Shown: one piece after another, positions 26,220-35,448 of the stretch | How the letters are laid out: each line of letters starts with the position of its first letter | How positions within the stretch are numbered: the stretch's first letter is position 1 | Source of the DNA: Microbacterium sp. T32 | GTDB lineage: Bacteria; Actinomycetota; Actinomycetes; Actinomycetales; Microbacteriaceae | DNA: 64,000 nt | Direction: 5' to 3' | NCBI RefSeq assembly: GCF_001619615.1 | Contig: NZ_LQQP01000002.1 | Span: 124,001 to 188,000 of the forward strand | Program-made: the position numbers and the translations under genes | Notes under the pieces: model-generated | What the model was told of the DNA's origin: nothing | Databases searched by the model: none | What the model saw: only the letters and a program-made list of their open reading frames with translations

Positions 26220-27104
26220 ATGGCTTGGCGTTTCGCTCTCATGATCGACCCCGTGGCATCCGATATCCGGCGAAACGACTTCTCCGACACCTTCACGGTG
26301 ATCGATCCCGGCGGCGCAGCGCTGCGCGTCGGCGACCTCAGCGCCCAGCGCGGTGACGGGATCTTCGAGTCGCTCGGCGCGATCGACGGTCACGTTCAGG
26401 AGGTCGAGCCCCACCTCGCCCGCCTCGCGCACTCCGCGGACCTGTGCGAGCTCCCGACGCCGAACCTCGACCAGTGGCGGGCCGCGATCGCCCGCGTCGC
26501 CGCCGAGGCGCCGGCGGGGGAGAGCGTCGTGAAGCTCATCCTCAGCCGCGGCGTGGAGCACGGCCCGACGCCGACCGCGTGGATCACCCTCGCAGACGCG
26601 CCCGACAGCGCGCGTGCGCGTACGGAGGGCGTGCGCGTCACGACGCTCGACCGCGGCTATGCCTCCGACGTGCCGGCGCGCGCGCCGTGGCTCCTCCTCG
26701 GCGCGAAGACCCTCTCGTACGCGGTGAACATGGCCGCGATCCGCGAGGCCAAGCGGCGTGGGGCCGACGACGCCGTGTTCGTCACCAGCGACGGCTTCGT
26801 GCTGGAGGCGCCCACGGCATCCGTGGTCCTGCGCTTCGGCGACCGCTTCGTCACGCCGACCCCGAACGCCGGCATCCTGCACGGAACCACCCAGCGGAGC
26901 CTGTTCGCCCACCTCGAGCAACGCGGTTTCGAGACCGCGTACGAGACGGTGCCCGCGTCGGACCTCTCGCGAGCGGATGCCGCGTGGTTGCTGTCCAGCG
27001 TCCGGCTCGCGGCCCCGATCGCGGCGGTGGACGGCGAGGCGAAGACCGTCGATCGCGCCCTCACCGACGAACTGAACGCGTATCTGCTCTCGCCGCGCGA
27101 CTGA
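26220..27104 (+). CDS. pabC: Aminodeoxychorismate lyase-type class IV aminotransferase
   Basis: A 294-residue PLP enzyme. GDGIFESLGAIDGHVQEVEPHLARL is the fold-type IV entry, Lys163 in LLLGAKTLSYAVNM should bind PLP, and DDAVFVTSDGFVLEAPTASV and GILHGTTQRSLF are typical of aminodeoxychorismate lyase/branched-chain aminotransferase relatives. PabC releases p-aminobenzoate for folate synthesis, but D-amino-acid or branched-chain transaminase activity cannot be excluded. TAGGGT at 26208-26213, six bases before the ATG, suggests a leaderless message. Confidence 0.82.
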   Translation: MAWRFALMIDPVASDIRRNDFSDTFTVIDPGGAALRVGDLSAQRGDGIFESLGAIDGHVQEVEPHLARLAHSADLCELPTPNLDQWRAAIARVAAEAPAGESVVKLILSRGVEHGPTPTAWITLADAPDSARARTEGVRVTTLDRGYASDVPARAPWLLLGAKTLSYAVNMAAIREAKRRGADDAVFVTSDGFVLEAPTASVVLRFGDRFVTPTPNAGILHGTTQRSLFAHLEQRGFETAYETVPASDLSRADAAWLLSSVRLAAPIAAVDGEAKTVDRALTDELNAYLLSPRD

Positions 27105-27117
27105 GTCCGGAAACGAC

Positions 27118-27143
27118 GATGGCCCCGCCGAAGCGGGGCCATC
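27118..27143. terminator. Bidirectional terminator between pabC and pstB
   Basis: GATGGCCCCGC (27118-27128) pairs with GCGGGGCCATC (27133-27143) across a CGAA tetraloop. The two flanking genes converge on it. T-runs are absent, as is common in actinobacteria. Confidence 0.7.
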
Positions 27144-27158
27144 GCGAGGGAGCGGTGC

Positions 27159-27938
<780 letters not shown>

Positions 27939-27954
27939 GGGGGCCTTCCTGGGA

Positions 27955-29058
27955 TCAGCGCGCCTTCGGTGCGAACACCGAGGCCACGATGCGGGCGATC
28001 AGGTTGAAGATGACGACGAGCACGACCAGCAGGAACGCCGCGCCCCAGGCCTGGGCCTGAGAAGCGTCGATGTCCTGCCCCGGGAAGCTGTACGCGGTGT
28101 ACGCCATGACGGGGAGGGTCTGCATCGGGCCGTCGAACGGGTTGGAGTTGAAGTTGTCGGTGAAGCTCGCGGCGATGAAGATCGGCGCCGTCTCACCGAC
28201 GACGCGAGCCACGGCCAGCACGACACCGGTGATGATGCCGCTCGCCGCCGTGCGCAGCACGACCTTCACGATCGTGGCCGATCGCGGCACGCCGAGGGCG
28301 AGCGACGCTTCGCGCAGATCCGCGGGCACCAGACGCAGCATCTCTTCGGTGGAGCGGATGACGATGGGGATCATCAGCACGCACAGGGCGATGGATGCCG
28401 AGAACCCGCTGAACGCCTTCGGTCCGACGATGAGGGCGAACAGCGAGAAGGCGAACAGACCGGCGACGATCGAGGGGATACCCGTCATGACATCGACGAG
28501 GAAGGTGATCGTCCGGCGCAGCGGGTTTGTCGGGAGCGCGTACTCGACGAGGTAGACCGCCGCGAGGATACCGATCGGCACCGAGATAAGAGCGGCGATG
28601 CCGGTGATGATGAGGGTTCCGACGATGGCCTGGAGAGCGCCGGGTGTCGCGACGACCGCCAGCGTGTCGGGATCGAACGCGCTACCGCCCGTCTGCGTGA
28701 TGAAGTTCCAGTTCACAACCTCGAGGCCCTTGGACACCACGGTCCACAGCGTCGAGATGAGGGGGGCGACCGCGAGGAGGAACGCGGCGGTCACGAGACC
28801 GCGGATGACGCGATCGACGGCCTTGCGGCGGCTCTCGACGATCGTCGACCCGACGCCGATCGCGATCAGGTACAGCACGGCGGTGAGGATCAGCCACGCG
28901 GCCAGATTGAACCCGCCCACGAGGAACTGGATGACCGCGACGATCACCGCGACGCCGATCAGCACCATCGGCTCGATGAAGCGCGGGAGCTGACCGCTGG
29001 TCAGCGCGAGGGCAGAGGATGCCGTCGACACCTGCGACGACGCCTTCATGGTGGTCAC
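27955..29058 (-). CDS. pstA: Phosphate ABC transporter permease PstA
   Basis: A 367-residue permease. After two N-terminal helices not found in short PstA proteins, the standard six-helix core follows, with [21 protein letters not shown] as the EAA coupling loop and [12 protein letters not shown] near the end. GTG 29058 overlaps the pstC stop by four bases (GTGA), so translation of the two permeases is coupled. Confidence 0.95.
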   Translation of the reverse strand: MTTMKASSQVSTASSALALTSGQLPRFIEPMVLIGVAVIVAVIQFLVGGFNLAAWLILTAVLYLIAIGVGSTIVESRRKAVDRVIRGLVTAAFLLAVAPLISTLWTVVSKGLEVVNWNFITQTGGSAFDPDTLAVVATPGALQAIVGTLIITGIAALISVPIGILAAVYLVEYALPTNPLRRTITFLVDVMTGIPSIVAGLFAFSLFALIVGPKAFSGFSASIALCVLMIPIVIRSTEEMLRLVPADLREASLALGVPRSATIVKVVLRTAASGIITGVVLAVARVVGETAPIFIAASFTDNFNSNPFDGPMQTLPVMAYTAYSFPGQDIDASQAQAWGAAFLLVVLVVIFNLIARIVASVFAPKAR

Positions 29059-30056
29059 GAGCGCTTCCCCTTCTTGCGACCCTTCGCACCGGGGCCGGTC
29101 GCGCCGATGATGTAGCGAGCGAGGATGTTCACCGCGAGGGACACCACGAACAGCATCAGACCGGTGCCGATGAGCGCCGAGCGCTGCAGGTCGGTGGCGA
29201 TGGGGAAGTTCAGCGCGATGTTGGCGGCGATGGTCTGCGAGTTGTAGCCGTCGGTGAGGATCAGCACCGAGTAGATGAGGCTCGGCGAGATGATGAGGGC
29301 GATCGCCATGGTCTCACCCAGCGCGCGGCCGAGGCCGAGGAGCGTGGCGGACACCATGCCGCTGCGCGCGTAGGGGAAGACCGACAGGCGGATCATCTCC
29401 CACCGCGTGGCGCCGAGCGCCAGTGCGGCCTCCTCGTGCAGACGCGGGGTCTGCAGGAAGATCTCGCGCGTTATCGAGGTGACGATCGGGAGGATCATGA
29501 CGGCGAGCACCACCGAACCCGTGAGCAGCGTCGACCCGGTGCTCGAGGGCGAACCCTCGAAGAGGGGGATCCACCCCAGGTACTCGTTGAGGAACTGGCC
29601 CACCGGGATCAGCAGCGGGCGCATCACGATGATGCCCCACAGGCCGAACACGATCGACGGCACCGCGGCCAGCAGGTCGACGATGTAGCCGAGGGCGCCG
29701 GCGATGCGGCGCGGCGCGTAGTGCGAGATGAACAGCGCGATGCCGATGGCCACCGGCGTGCCGAGCACCATGGCGATCAGCGCCGCCCAGATGCTGCCCC
29801 ACAGGAGCGGGCCGACGTACTCCCAGAAGTTCGTCCACGACCCGTTCTGGTAGCCGGCGAGGTCGCCCTCGGTCCAGTTGCCGGTGATGGCGGGCAGGCC
29901 CTTGATGATCAGGAAGATCGCGACGCCCGCGAGGATGATCATGATCGAGACGGCCGCCGTCATCGACAGCCCGAGGAACGCCGTGTCTCCGGCGCGGCGC
30001 TTGCCGACGATGGTCGATGGGCCCCCGGCCGGGGGAGCAGAGACGGTGTCAGCCAC
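29055..30056 (-). CDS. pstC: Phosphate ABC transporter permease PstC
   Basis: A 333-residue permease with six helices and the EAA loop EEAALALGATRWEMIRLSVFP plus GLGRALGETMA. Start GTG 30056 is preferred because GCGAGG lies six bases upstream; an in-frame TTG at 30077 has poorer spacing. The best ribosome-binding site in the leader (GGAG, six bases before ATG 30084) opens a different frame that ends after 11 codons across this GTG. Two strong hairpins separate pstC from pstS. Confidence 0.93.
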   Translation of the reverse strand: MADTVSAPPAGGPSTIVGKRRAGDTAFLGLSMTAAVSIMIILAGVAIFLIIKGLPAITGNWTEGDLAGYQNGSWTNFWEYVGPLLWGSIWAALIAMVLGTPVAIGIALFISHYAPRRIAGALGYIVDLLAAVPSIVFGLWGIIVMRPLLIPVGQFLNEYLGWIPLFEGSPSSTGSTLLTGSVVLAVMILPIVTSITREIFLQTPRLHEEAALALGATRWEMIRLSVFPYARSGMVSATLLGLGRALGETMAIALIISPSLIYSVLILTDGYNSQTIAANIALNFPIATDLQRSALIGTGLMLFVVSLAVNILARYIIGATGPGAKGRKKGKRS

Positions 30057-30084
30057 GGCTGACCTCGCGCTCGGCAATGGTCAT
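30049..30084 (-). CDS. Possible 11-codon leader peptide overlapping pstC
   Basis: ATG 30084 has GGAG six bases upstream and encodes MTIAEREVSRG before TGA at 30051-30049. The stop overlaps the pstC GTG (30056-30054), so ribosomes finishing the peptide could restart on pstC. The alternative is that this is the original pstC start, now out of frame through a one-base change. Confidence 0.35.
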   Translation of the reverse strand: MTIAEREVSRG

Positions 30085-30134
30085 GGTGTGCTCCTCGGGT
30101 CGGGATTCTCTCTGAGGATGGTCGGGCTCAGCGG

Positions 30135-30160
30135 AAGCGTCGACGCGGACGTCGACGCTT
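30135..30160. other. Hairpin 1 in the pstS-pstC intergenic region
   Basis: AAGCGTCGACG and CGTCGACGCTT form a perfect 11-bp stem with a CGGA loop. It sits downstream of hairpin 2 on the pst transcript and may act with it in stabilising pstS mRNA or attenuating transcription into pstCAB. Confidence 0.6.
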
Positions 30161-30169
30161 CTGATCAGC

Positions 30170-30205
30170 CCGAACCGGCCCGCACCGAGGTGCGGACCGG
30201 TTCGG
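30170..30205 (-). terminator. Hairpin 2 after pstS: attenuator or partial terminator
   Basis: Arms 30170-30186 and 30189-30205 pair over 17 bp with one mismatch, starting 14 bp after the pstS stop. No T-run follows. A strong hairpin between binding protein and permease genes commonly keeps pstS expression above pstCAB. Confidence 0.65.
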
Positions 30206-30218
30206 ATCCGAGAGATAT

Positions 30219-31340
30219 TTACTTGATCGCCACGAGCGTCTTCGCGGCGTCCGCGAGGACCGACTCGGGCAGCGGCGCCGAACCGGCGTTCTTCGCGGCG
30301 ACCTGCTGGCCGAGCGAGCTGGTGATGAAGCCGAGGTACGACTTCACGAGCTCGGCCTGCTTGGTGTCCTTGAACTCGGTGCAGGTGATGGCGTACGAGA
30401 CCAGCGGGATCGGGTACGTCTCGGCGGTGAGCTTGGTGTAGTCGAACTTCTTCGACAGGTCACCGGGAACGCCGTTGTCGGCGTCGACGGCCGCGGCCGC
30501 GAAGGTCGCCGTGACGGCCTCGGGGCTGAAGGGGATCGCGGTGCCGTCCTGGATGATCGCGACCGACTTCAGGTCGCCGATGGCGGAGTGGTCGGCGTAG
30601 CCGATGGTGCCCGAACCGGCCTTGACGGCCTCGACGACACCCGAGCCACCCTTCTGCTTCGACACGTTGCCCTCGATCGGCCAGTCCTTGCCCGCGGGCG
30701 AGGTCCAGACCGACGACTGCGTCGCGGCGAGGTAGTTGGTGAAGTTGGTCGTGGTGCCCGAGCCGTCCGAACGCGCGACGGTCGTGATGGGGCCGGCGGC
30801 CAGAGCCGTGCCGTTGTCCTTGGTGATGGCCGGGTCGGACCAGTCGGTGATCTGCAGCGCGAAGATCTTCGCGATGGTCTCGCCGCTGAGCTTGAGCTCG
30901 GTCACACCGGGGATGTTGAAGATGATCGCGACACCGTCGAGGTAGATCGGGATGTTCACGCCACCGTCGGTGCAGAGCGCCTTGGACTGCGTGGTCTGGT
31001 CGGCGTTGAGGGGCGAGTCGGAGCCGGCGAAGTCGTACGCGCCGCTCAGGAAGTTGGTGACACCGCCGCCGGAGCCCTGCGACTTGTCGTAGTTGATCGT
31101 CACGCCCTTGGCGGTGGCGTTGTAGGCGCTGGTCCACGCAGCCTGCGCGTTGGCCTGGGCGCTCGAGCCACCGGCGGTGATGGTGCCGGCGAGGCTGGGG
31201 TCGATCGTGAACGCGACGTCGGAGGACGAGGCGGACGGGGAGGACTCGGTGGTGCCTCCGCTGGAGGAGGAGCAGCCGGCGAGGGCGAGAGAGGCCACTG
31301 CGGCCACGGTGCCCAGCTGGGCGAGTCGGGAGAGCTTCAC
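30219..31340 (-). CDS. pstS: Phosphate-binding lipoprotein PstS
   Basis: A 373-residue solute-binding protein. The lipobox LAGC lipidates Cys23. Phosphate-binding segments ITAGGSSAQANA, YDKSQGSGGG, YDFAGSDSPLN and VARSDGSGTTTNF are all present. GTG 31340 follows AAGGA by eight bases and is preferred to ATG 31358. First gene of pstSCAB, with a PHO box 91 bp upstream. Confidence 0.96.
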   Translation of the reverse strand: MKLSRLAQLGTVAAVASLALAGCSSSSGGTTESSPSASSSDVAFTIDPSLAGTITAGGSSAQANAQAAWTSAYNATAKGVTINYDKSQGSGGGVTNFLSGAYDFAGSDSPLNADQTTQSKALCTDGGVNIPIYLDGVAIIFNIPGVTELKLSGETIAKIFALQITDWSDPAITKDNGTALAAGPITTVARSDGSGTTTNFTNYLAATQSSVWTSPAGKDWPIEGNVSKQKGGSGVVEAVKAGSGTIGYADHSAIGDLKSVAIIQDGTAIPFSPEAVTATFAAAAVDADNGVPGDLSKKFDYTKLTAETYPIPLVSYAITCTEFKDTKQAELVKSYLGFITSSLGQQVAAKNAGSAPLPESVLADAAKTLVAIK

Positions 31341-31430
31341 TGTGTGAATCCTTCGCATGTCGGGGACACGAACCCGGTGCAGGGTTCTCCGGAACGCTAA
31401 ACACCGACTCTTACGAGAGTGCGTTGCACG

Positions 31431-31448
31431 GGTGAACGGAAGGTGAAC
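31431..31448 (-). promoter_or_regulatory. PHO box upstream of pstS
   Basis: On the minus strand two perfect GTTCACC half-sites are separated by TTCC, an 11-bp direct repeat that matches the actinobacterial PHO box bound by PhoP-type regulators (RegX3 would be the resident candidate). It lies 91 bp before pstS and 62 bp before the divergent NRPS-like gene, so it may serve both. Confidence 0.85.
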
Positions 31449-31509
31449 CGGTGCCGCCGTTCCGGGGCCGATCCGGGGTGTTTTCCTGGCCTGTGTACGC
31501 TTCATCCCC

Positions 31510-34500
31510 GTGACGACCCCCGCGATTTCCGGCCAAGAGCTGCTCGACCGCACGAGCTTCGCCCCACCGGCGCGCACGCTCATCGACATCCTCGCCGACG
31601 TGGCGTCCCGGCATCCGGAGGCCTCCGCGATCGACGACGGGTCGGGTGCGCTCAGCTACCGCGAGCTGCTCGCGCGCGTCTGGCGAACCGCGGCGGCCCT
31701 GCACGCGGCGGGGGTGCGCCGCGGCGACCGGGTCGGGGTGCGCATGCCGTCCGGCTCGAAGGAGCTGTACGTCTCGATCCTCGCGGTGATGGCGGCCGGG
31801 GCCGCCTACGTGCCGGTGGATGCCGACGACCCCGACGAGCGCGCCCGCCTGGTGTTCGGCGAGGCCGGGGTGAAGGGCATCATCGCGGGCGACGGCGAGT
31901 TCGTCGGGGGCGACGACGACCTCGTGCGCCTCTACGACGGGGAGGCGCCGCACCCGAGCACGAGCGCGGTGCCCATCGTGGCACCGCCGACCGTCGACGA
32001 CGACGCGTGGATCATCTTCACCTCCGGCTCGACCGGCGTGCCCAAGGGTGTGGCCGTGACGCACCGCTCCGCGGCGGCGTTCGTCGAGGCGGAGCGGCGC
32101 CTGTTCCTGCAGGGCGATCCGCTCGGCCCCGGTGATCGTGTGCTCGCGGGGCTCTCGGTGGCGTTCGACGCCTCGTGCGAAGAGATGTGGCTCGCGTGGG
32201 GACACGGCGCGTGCCTCGTGCCCGCTCCGCGCTCGCTCGTGCGGTCGGGTGAGGATCTCGCCCCCTGGCTTCTTCGGCAGAGCATCTCGGTCGTCTCGAC
32301 CGTGCCGACCCTCGCCGCGATGTGGCCGGCCGACTCCATCGAGAACGTGCGCCTGCTGATCTTCGGCGGAGAGGCGTGCCCGCCCGAGCTCGCCGCGCGG
32401 CTCGTCGCCGACGGCCGCGAGGTCTGGAACACCTACGGACCCACCGAGGCGACGGTCGTCGCGTGCGCCGCCCCTCTCGACGGGACCCTCCCCATCCGCA
32501 TCGGCCTGCCGCTCGACGGCTGGGCGTTGGCCGTGGTCGACGCCGAGGGGCAGCCGGTGGCCGAGGGTGACGTCGGTGAACTGATCATCGGGGGAGTGGG
32601 CCTCGCCCGGTACCTGGATCCCGCGAAGGATGCCGAGAAGTACGCGCCCATGCCGACCCTCGGGTGGGAGCGGGCGTACCGCTCCGGCGACCTCGTGCGC
32701 TTCGAGCCGGAGGGGCTCGTCTTCCAGGGTCGCGCCGACGACCAGGTGAAGGTCGGCGGACGACGCATCGAGCTCGGCGAGGTCGAGTCCGCGCTGCAGG
32801 ATCTCGCGCAGGTGCATGCGGCGACCGTCGCGGTGCGCACGACCGAGGCGGGCGTGCCCGTGCTCGTGGGATACCTCGTCATGGAGGACGGCGCCGAGCT
32901 GGATCGCTCCGCCGCACGCGCGGCGCTCGCCGAGCGGCTGCCGGCCGCCACGATCCCGCTGCTCGGCGTCGTCGACGAACTCCCCGTCCGCACCTCGGGC
33001 AAGGTCGACCGGGCCGCGCTGCCGTGGCCGCTGCCCGGCGTCGACGCCCCCGCCGCGACCGACTTCTCCGCCGACGAAGCCTGGCTCGCCGAGCAGTGGC
33101 AGGCCGTGCTCGGACTCCCGGTCACCGACCGCAAGGCCGACTTCTTCGACCTCGGCGGCGGCTCGCTCGCGGCGGCGCAACTGGTCTCGCGTATCCGTGC
33201 GCGCGTTCCCGAGTTCTCGGTCGCCGACATCTACGACGTGCCGCGCCTCGGGGCGATGGCGAAGGCCCTCGGCCCGCAACTCGGCGACGAGACTCCCGCG
33301 GCCTTCCACAAGCCGACGCCCACCCCGCGGGCGACGCAGTGGGTCCAGACGCTCCTCGGTGCCCCGCTCTTCATCCTCTCGGGCGTGCGCTGGCTGCTGT
33401 ATCTGCTCACGGCATCCGCGATCCTCCAGCTCGTCCCGGGCTTCGAGGTGCTGCCCGACGTTCCGTGGCCGGTGCTGCTCATCGGGCTGCTCGTCTTCGC
33501 GACACCGTTCGGCCGCATGGCGATCGCCGTCGTGTCCGCGCGGCTGCTCCTCGTGGGGCTCCGCCCGGGCGACTACCCGCGCGGTGGCTCGGTGCACGTG
33601 CGCCTGTGGCTGGCCGAGCAGATCGCCGCCCAAGTCGACGCGGTGGGCCTCGCCGGCGCCCCGTGGGTGTCGTACTACGCCCGCGCGCTCGGCGCGCGCA
33701 TCGGCCGCAACGTCGACCTGCACGCCCTGCCCCCGGTCACCGGCATGCTCGTCATCGGCGACGGCGCCTCGATCGAACCCGAGGTCGATCTCACGGGCTA
33801 CTGGATCGACGGCGACCTCGTGCGCATCGGCGAAGTGCGGATCGGCGCGGAGGCCACGGTCGGCGCGCGCTCGACCCTCGCCCCGGGCACGCGCATCGGC
33901 CGGCGCGCCGAGATCGCGCCCGGCTCGGCCGTGTTCGGCCGCGTCAAGGCCGACCAGTCCTGGGCGGGGTCTCCCGCGGTCCGGGTCGGGGGCACCGCGA
34001 AAGGCTGGCCGGCGGAGCGTCCGGCCGCGCCGACGCGCTGGCTGTGGGCCTATGCCGCCTCCGCGGTGCTCCTGGCGCTGCTGCCGCTGCTGTCGTTCGC
34101 CGTCGGTGGGCTCGTCGTCGCCCGTGGCATCAGCGGCGCGGACTCGCTCGCGGCGGCGACCGGGGCGGCGTTCGCCTGGCTCGTGCCCGGCGTCGCGGCC
34201 ACGGGCCTGGTGTTCGCGGCATCCGTCGTCCTGCTCGTCCGCGCGTTCTCGGTCGGGCTCGTCGAGGGAACCTTCCCGGTTCGGAGCCGCGTGGCCTGGC
34301 AGGCGTGGACGATCGAGCGGCTGCTCGACTCCGCGCGCACGATCCTCTTCCCCCTGTACTCGAGCCTGTTCACCCCCGTCTGGCTGCGGATGCTGGGCGC
34401 TCACGTCGGCCATGACGTCGAGGCATCCACGGTCCTGCTCCTGCCGACGATGACGCGGATCGAGGACGGGGCGTTCCTCGCCGACGACACGATGGTCGCG

Positions 34501-35448
34501 TCGTACGAGCTGCGTGCGGGCTGGCTGCGCGTCGGGTCGGTGCGGATCGGCAAGCGGGCGTTCCTCGGGAACTCCGGCATGGCCGCTCCCGGACACCGCG
34601 TGCCGCGCGACGGCCTGGTCGCGGTGCTGTCCGCCGCGCCGCTCAAGGCGAAGCCCGGGTCGTCGTGGCTCGGCTCGCCCGCGGTGCGTCTGCGACGTCT
34701 GTCGGCCGAGGGTGACGAATCGCGCACGTACCGCCCCACCCCGGCCCTGCGCCTCGCGCGCACGCTGTGGGAGCTGTGCCGCTTCGTGCCGGTCGTCGTG
34801 ACGTGCGCGATCGGACTCGGGGTGATCTTCACCCTCGCGGGACTCTGGGATGCCATCGGCCCGGTGTGGACGCTGCTGCTGTCGGGCCTCGTGCTGCTCG
34901 CGGCGGGCGCGATCGCCGCGGCCGTCTCGACCCTCGCGAAGTGGGCGATCGTCGGCGTCATCCGCGCGGGGGAGCAGCCGCTATGGTCGAGCTTCGTGTG
35001 GCGCACCGAGGTGTCGGACACGTTCACCGAGATGGTCGCGGCGCCGTGGTTCGCGCGCTCCGCCGCCGGAACGCCCGCGCTCGCGATGTGGTTGCGGAGC
35101 CTCGGCGCCCGGATCGGCCGCGGCGTGTGGTGCGAGAGCTACTGGCTGCCGGAGCCTGATCTGGTCACTCTCGGCGACGCATCGACGGTCAACCGCGGGT
35201 GCGTCGTCCAGACCCACCTCTTCCATGATCGAATCATGAGTATGGACACCGTCGAGCTGGAAACGGGTGCGACCCTCGGGCCGCACAGCGTGGTGCTCCC
35301 CGCATCGATCCTCGGGGCGCACGCGACCGTCGGTCCCGCGTCGCTGGTCATGCGGGGCGAGACCGTCCCGGTCGGCTCGCGGTGGAGCGGCAACCCCATC
35401 GGACCCTGGCGCGCCGTGAAGGTCCGCGCCTACCAGTCGACCACGTGA
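31510..35448 (+). CDS. Pls/PosA-family NRPS-like enzyme (adenylation, carrier, membrane and left-handed-helix domains)
   Basis: A 1312-residue multidomain protein. An adenylation domain (about 20-500) carries IIFTSGSTGVPKG, TYGPTEATV and YRSGDLVRF; a carrier domain follows with Ser552 in DLGGGSLAAAQL for the phosphopantetheine arm. The remaining 700 residues contain about six membrane helices interleaved with hexapeptide-repeat (left-handed beta-helix) segments, as in poly-epsilon-lysine synthetase relatives (Pls/PosA family). There is no condensation or thioesterase domain. It probably forms amide bonds at the membrane, perhaps an amino-acid homopolymer or envelope modification; the product is unknown. 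TACGCT at 31496-31501 is a likely -10 with a nearly leaderless GTG start. It overlaps the downstream peptidase gene. Confidence 0.9.
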   Translation: MTTPAISGQELLDRTSFAPPARTLIDILADVASRHPEASAIDDGSGALSYRELLARVWRTAAALHAAGVRRGDRVGVRMPSGSKELYVSILAVMAAGAAYVPVDADDPDERARLVFGEAGVKGIIAGDGEFVGGDDDLVRLYDGEAPHPSTSAVPIVAPPTVDDDAWIIFTSGSTGVPKGVAVTHRSAAAFVEAERRLFLQGDPLGPGDRVLAGLSVAFDASCEEMWLAWGHGACLVPAPRSLVRSGEDLAPWLLRQSISVVSTVPTLAAMWPADSIENVRLLIFGGEACPPELAARLVADGREVWNTYGPTEATVVACAAPLDGTLPIRIGLPLDGWALAVVDAEGQPVAEGDVGELIIGGVGLARYLDPAKDAEKYAPMPTLGWERAYRSGDLVRFEPEGLVFQGRADDQVKVGGRRIELGEVESALQDLAQVHAATVAVRTTEAGVPVLVGYLVMEDGAELDRSAARAALAERLPAATIPLLGVVDELPVRTSGKVDRAALPWPLPGVDAPAATDFSADEAWLAEQWQAVLGLPVTDRKADFFDLGGGSLAAAQLVSRIRARVPEFSVADIYDVPRLGAMAKALGPQLGDETPAAFHKPTPTPRATQWVQTLLGAPLFILSGVRWLLYLLTASAILQLVPGFEVLPDVPWPVLLIGLLVFATPFGRMAIAVVSARLLLVGLRPGDYPRGGSVHVRLWLAEQIAAQVDAVGLAGAPWVSYYARALGARIGRNVDLHALPPVTGMLVIGDGASIEPEVDLTGYWIDGDLVRIGEVRIGAEATVGARSTLAPGTRIGRRAEIAPGSAVFGRVKADQSWAGSPAVRVGGTAKGWPAERPAAPTRWLWAYAASAVLLALLPLLSFAVGGLVVARGISGADSLAAATGAAFAWLVPGVAATGLVFAASVVLLVRAFSVGLVEGTFPVRSRVAWQAWTIERLLDSARTILFPLYSSLFTPVWLRMLGAHVGHDVEASTVLLLPTMTRIEDGAFLADDTMVASYELRAGWLRVGSVRIGKRAFLGNSGMAAPGHRVPRDGLVAVLSAAPLKAKPGSSWLGSPAVRLRRLSAEGDESRTYRPTPALRLARTLWELCRFVPVVVTCAIGLGVIFTLAGLWDAIGPVWTLLLSGLVLLAAGAIAAAVSTLAKWAIVGVIRAGEQPLWSSFVWRTEVSDTFTEMVAAPWFARSAAGTPALAMWLRSLGARIGRGVWCESYWLPEPDLVTLGDASTVNRGCVVQTHLFHDRIMSMDTVELETGATLGPHSVVLPASILGAHATVGPASLVMRGETVPVGSRWSGNPIGPWRAVKVRAYQSTT

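Noticed and set aside
31411-34596. 1061-codon open frame on the minus strand opposite the NRPS-like gene
   Set aside because: It is rich in Arg, Gly, His and Asp, matches no family, and mirrors the codon pattern of the plus-strand adenylation/carrier gene, which has clear motifs.
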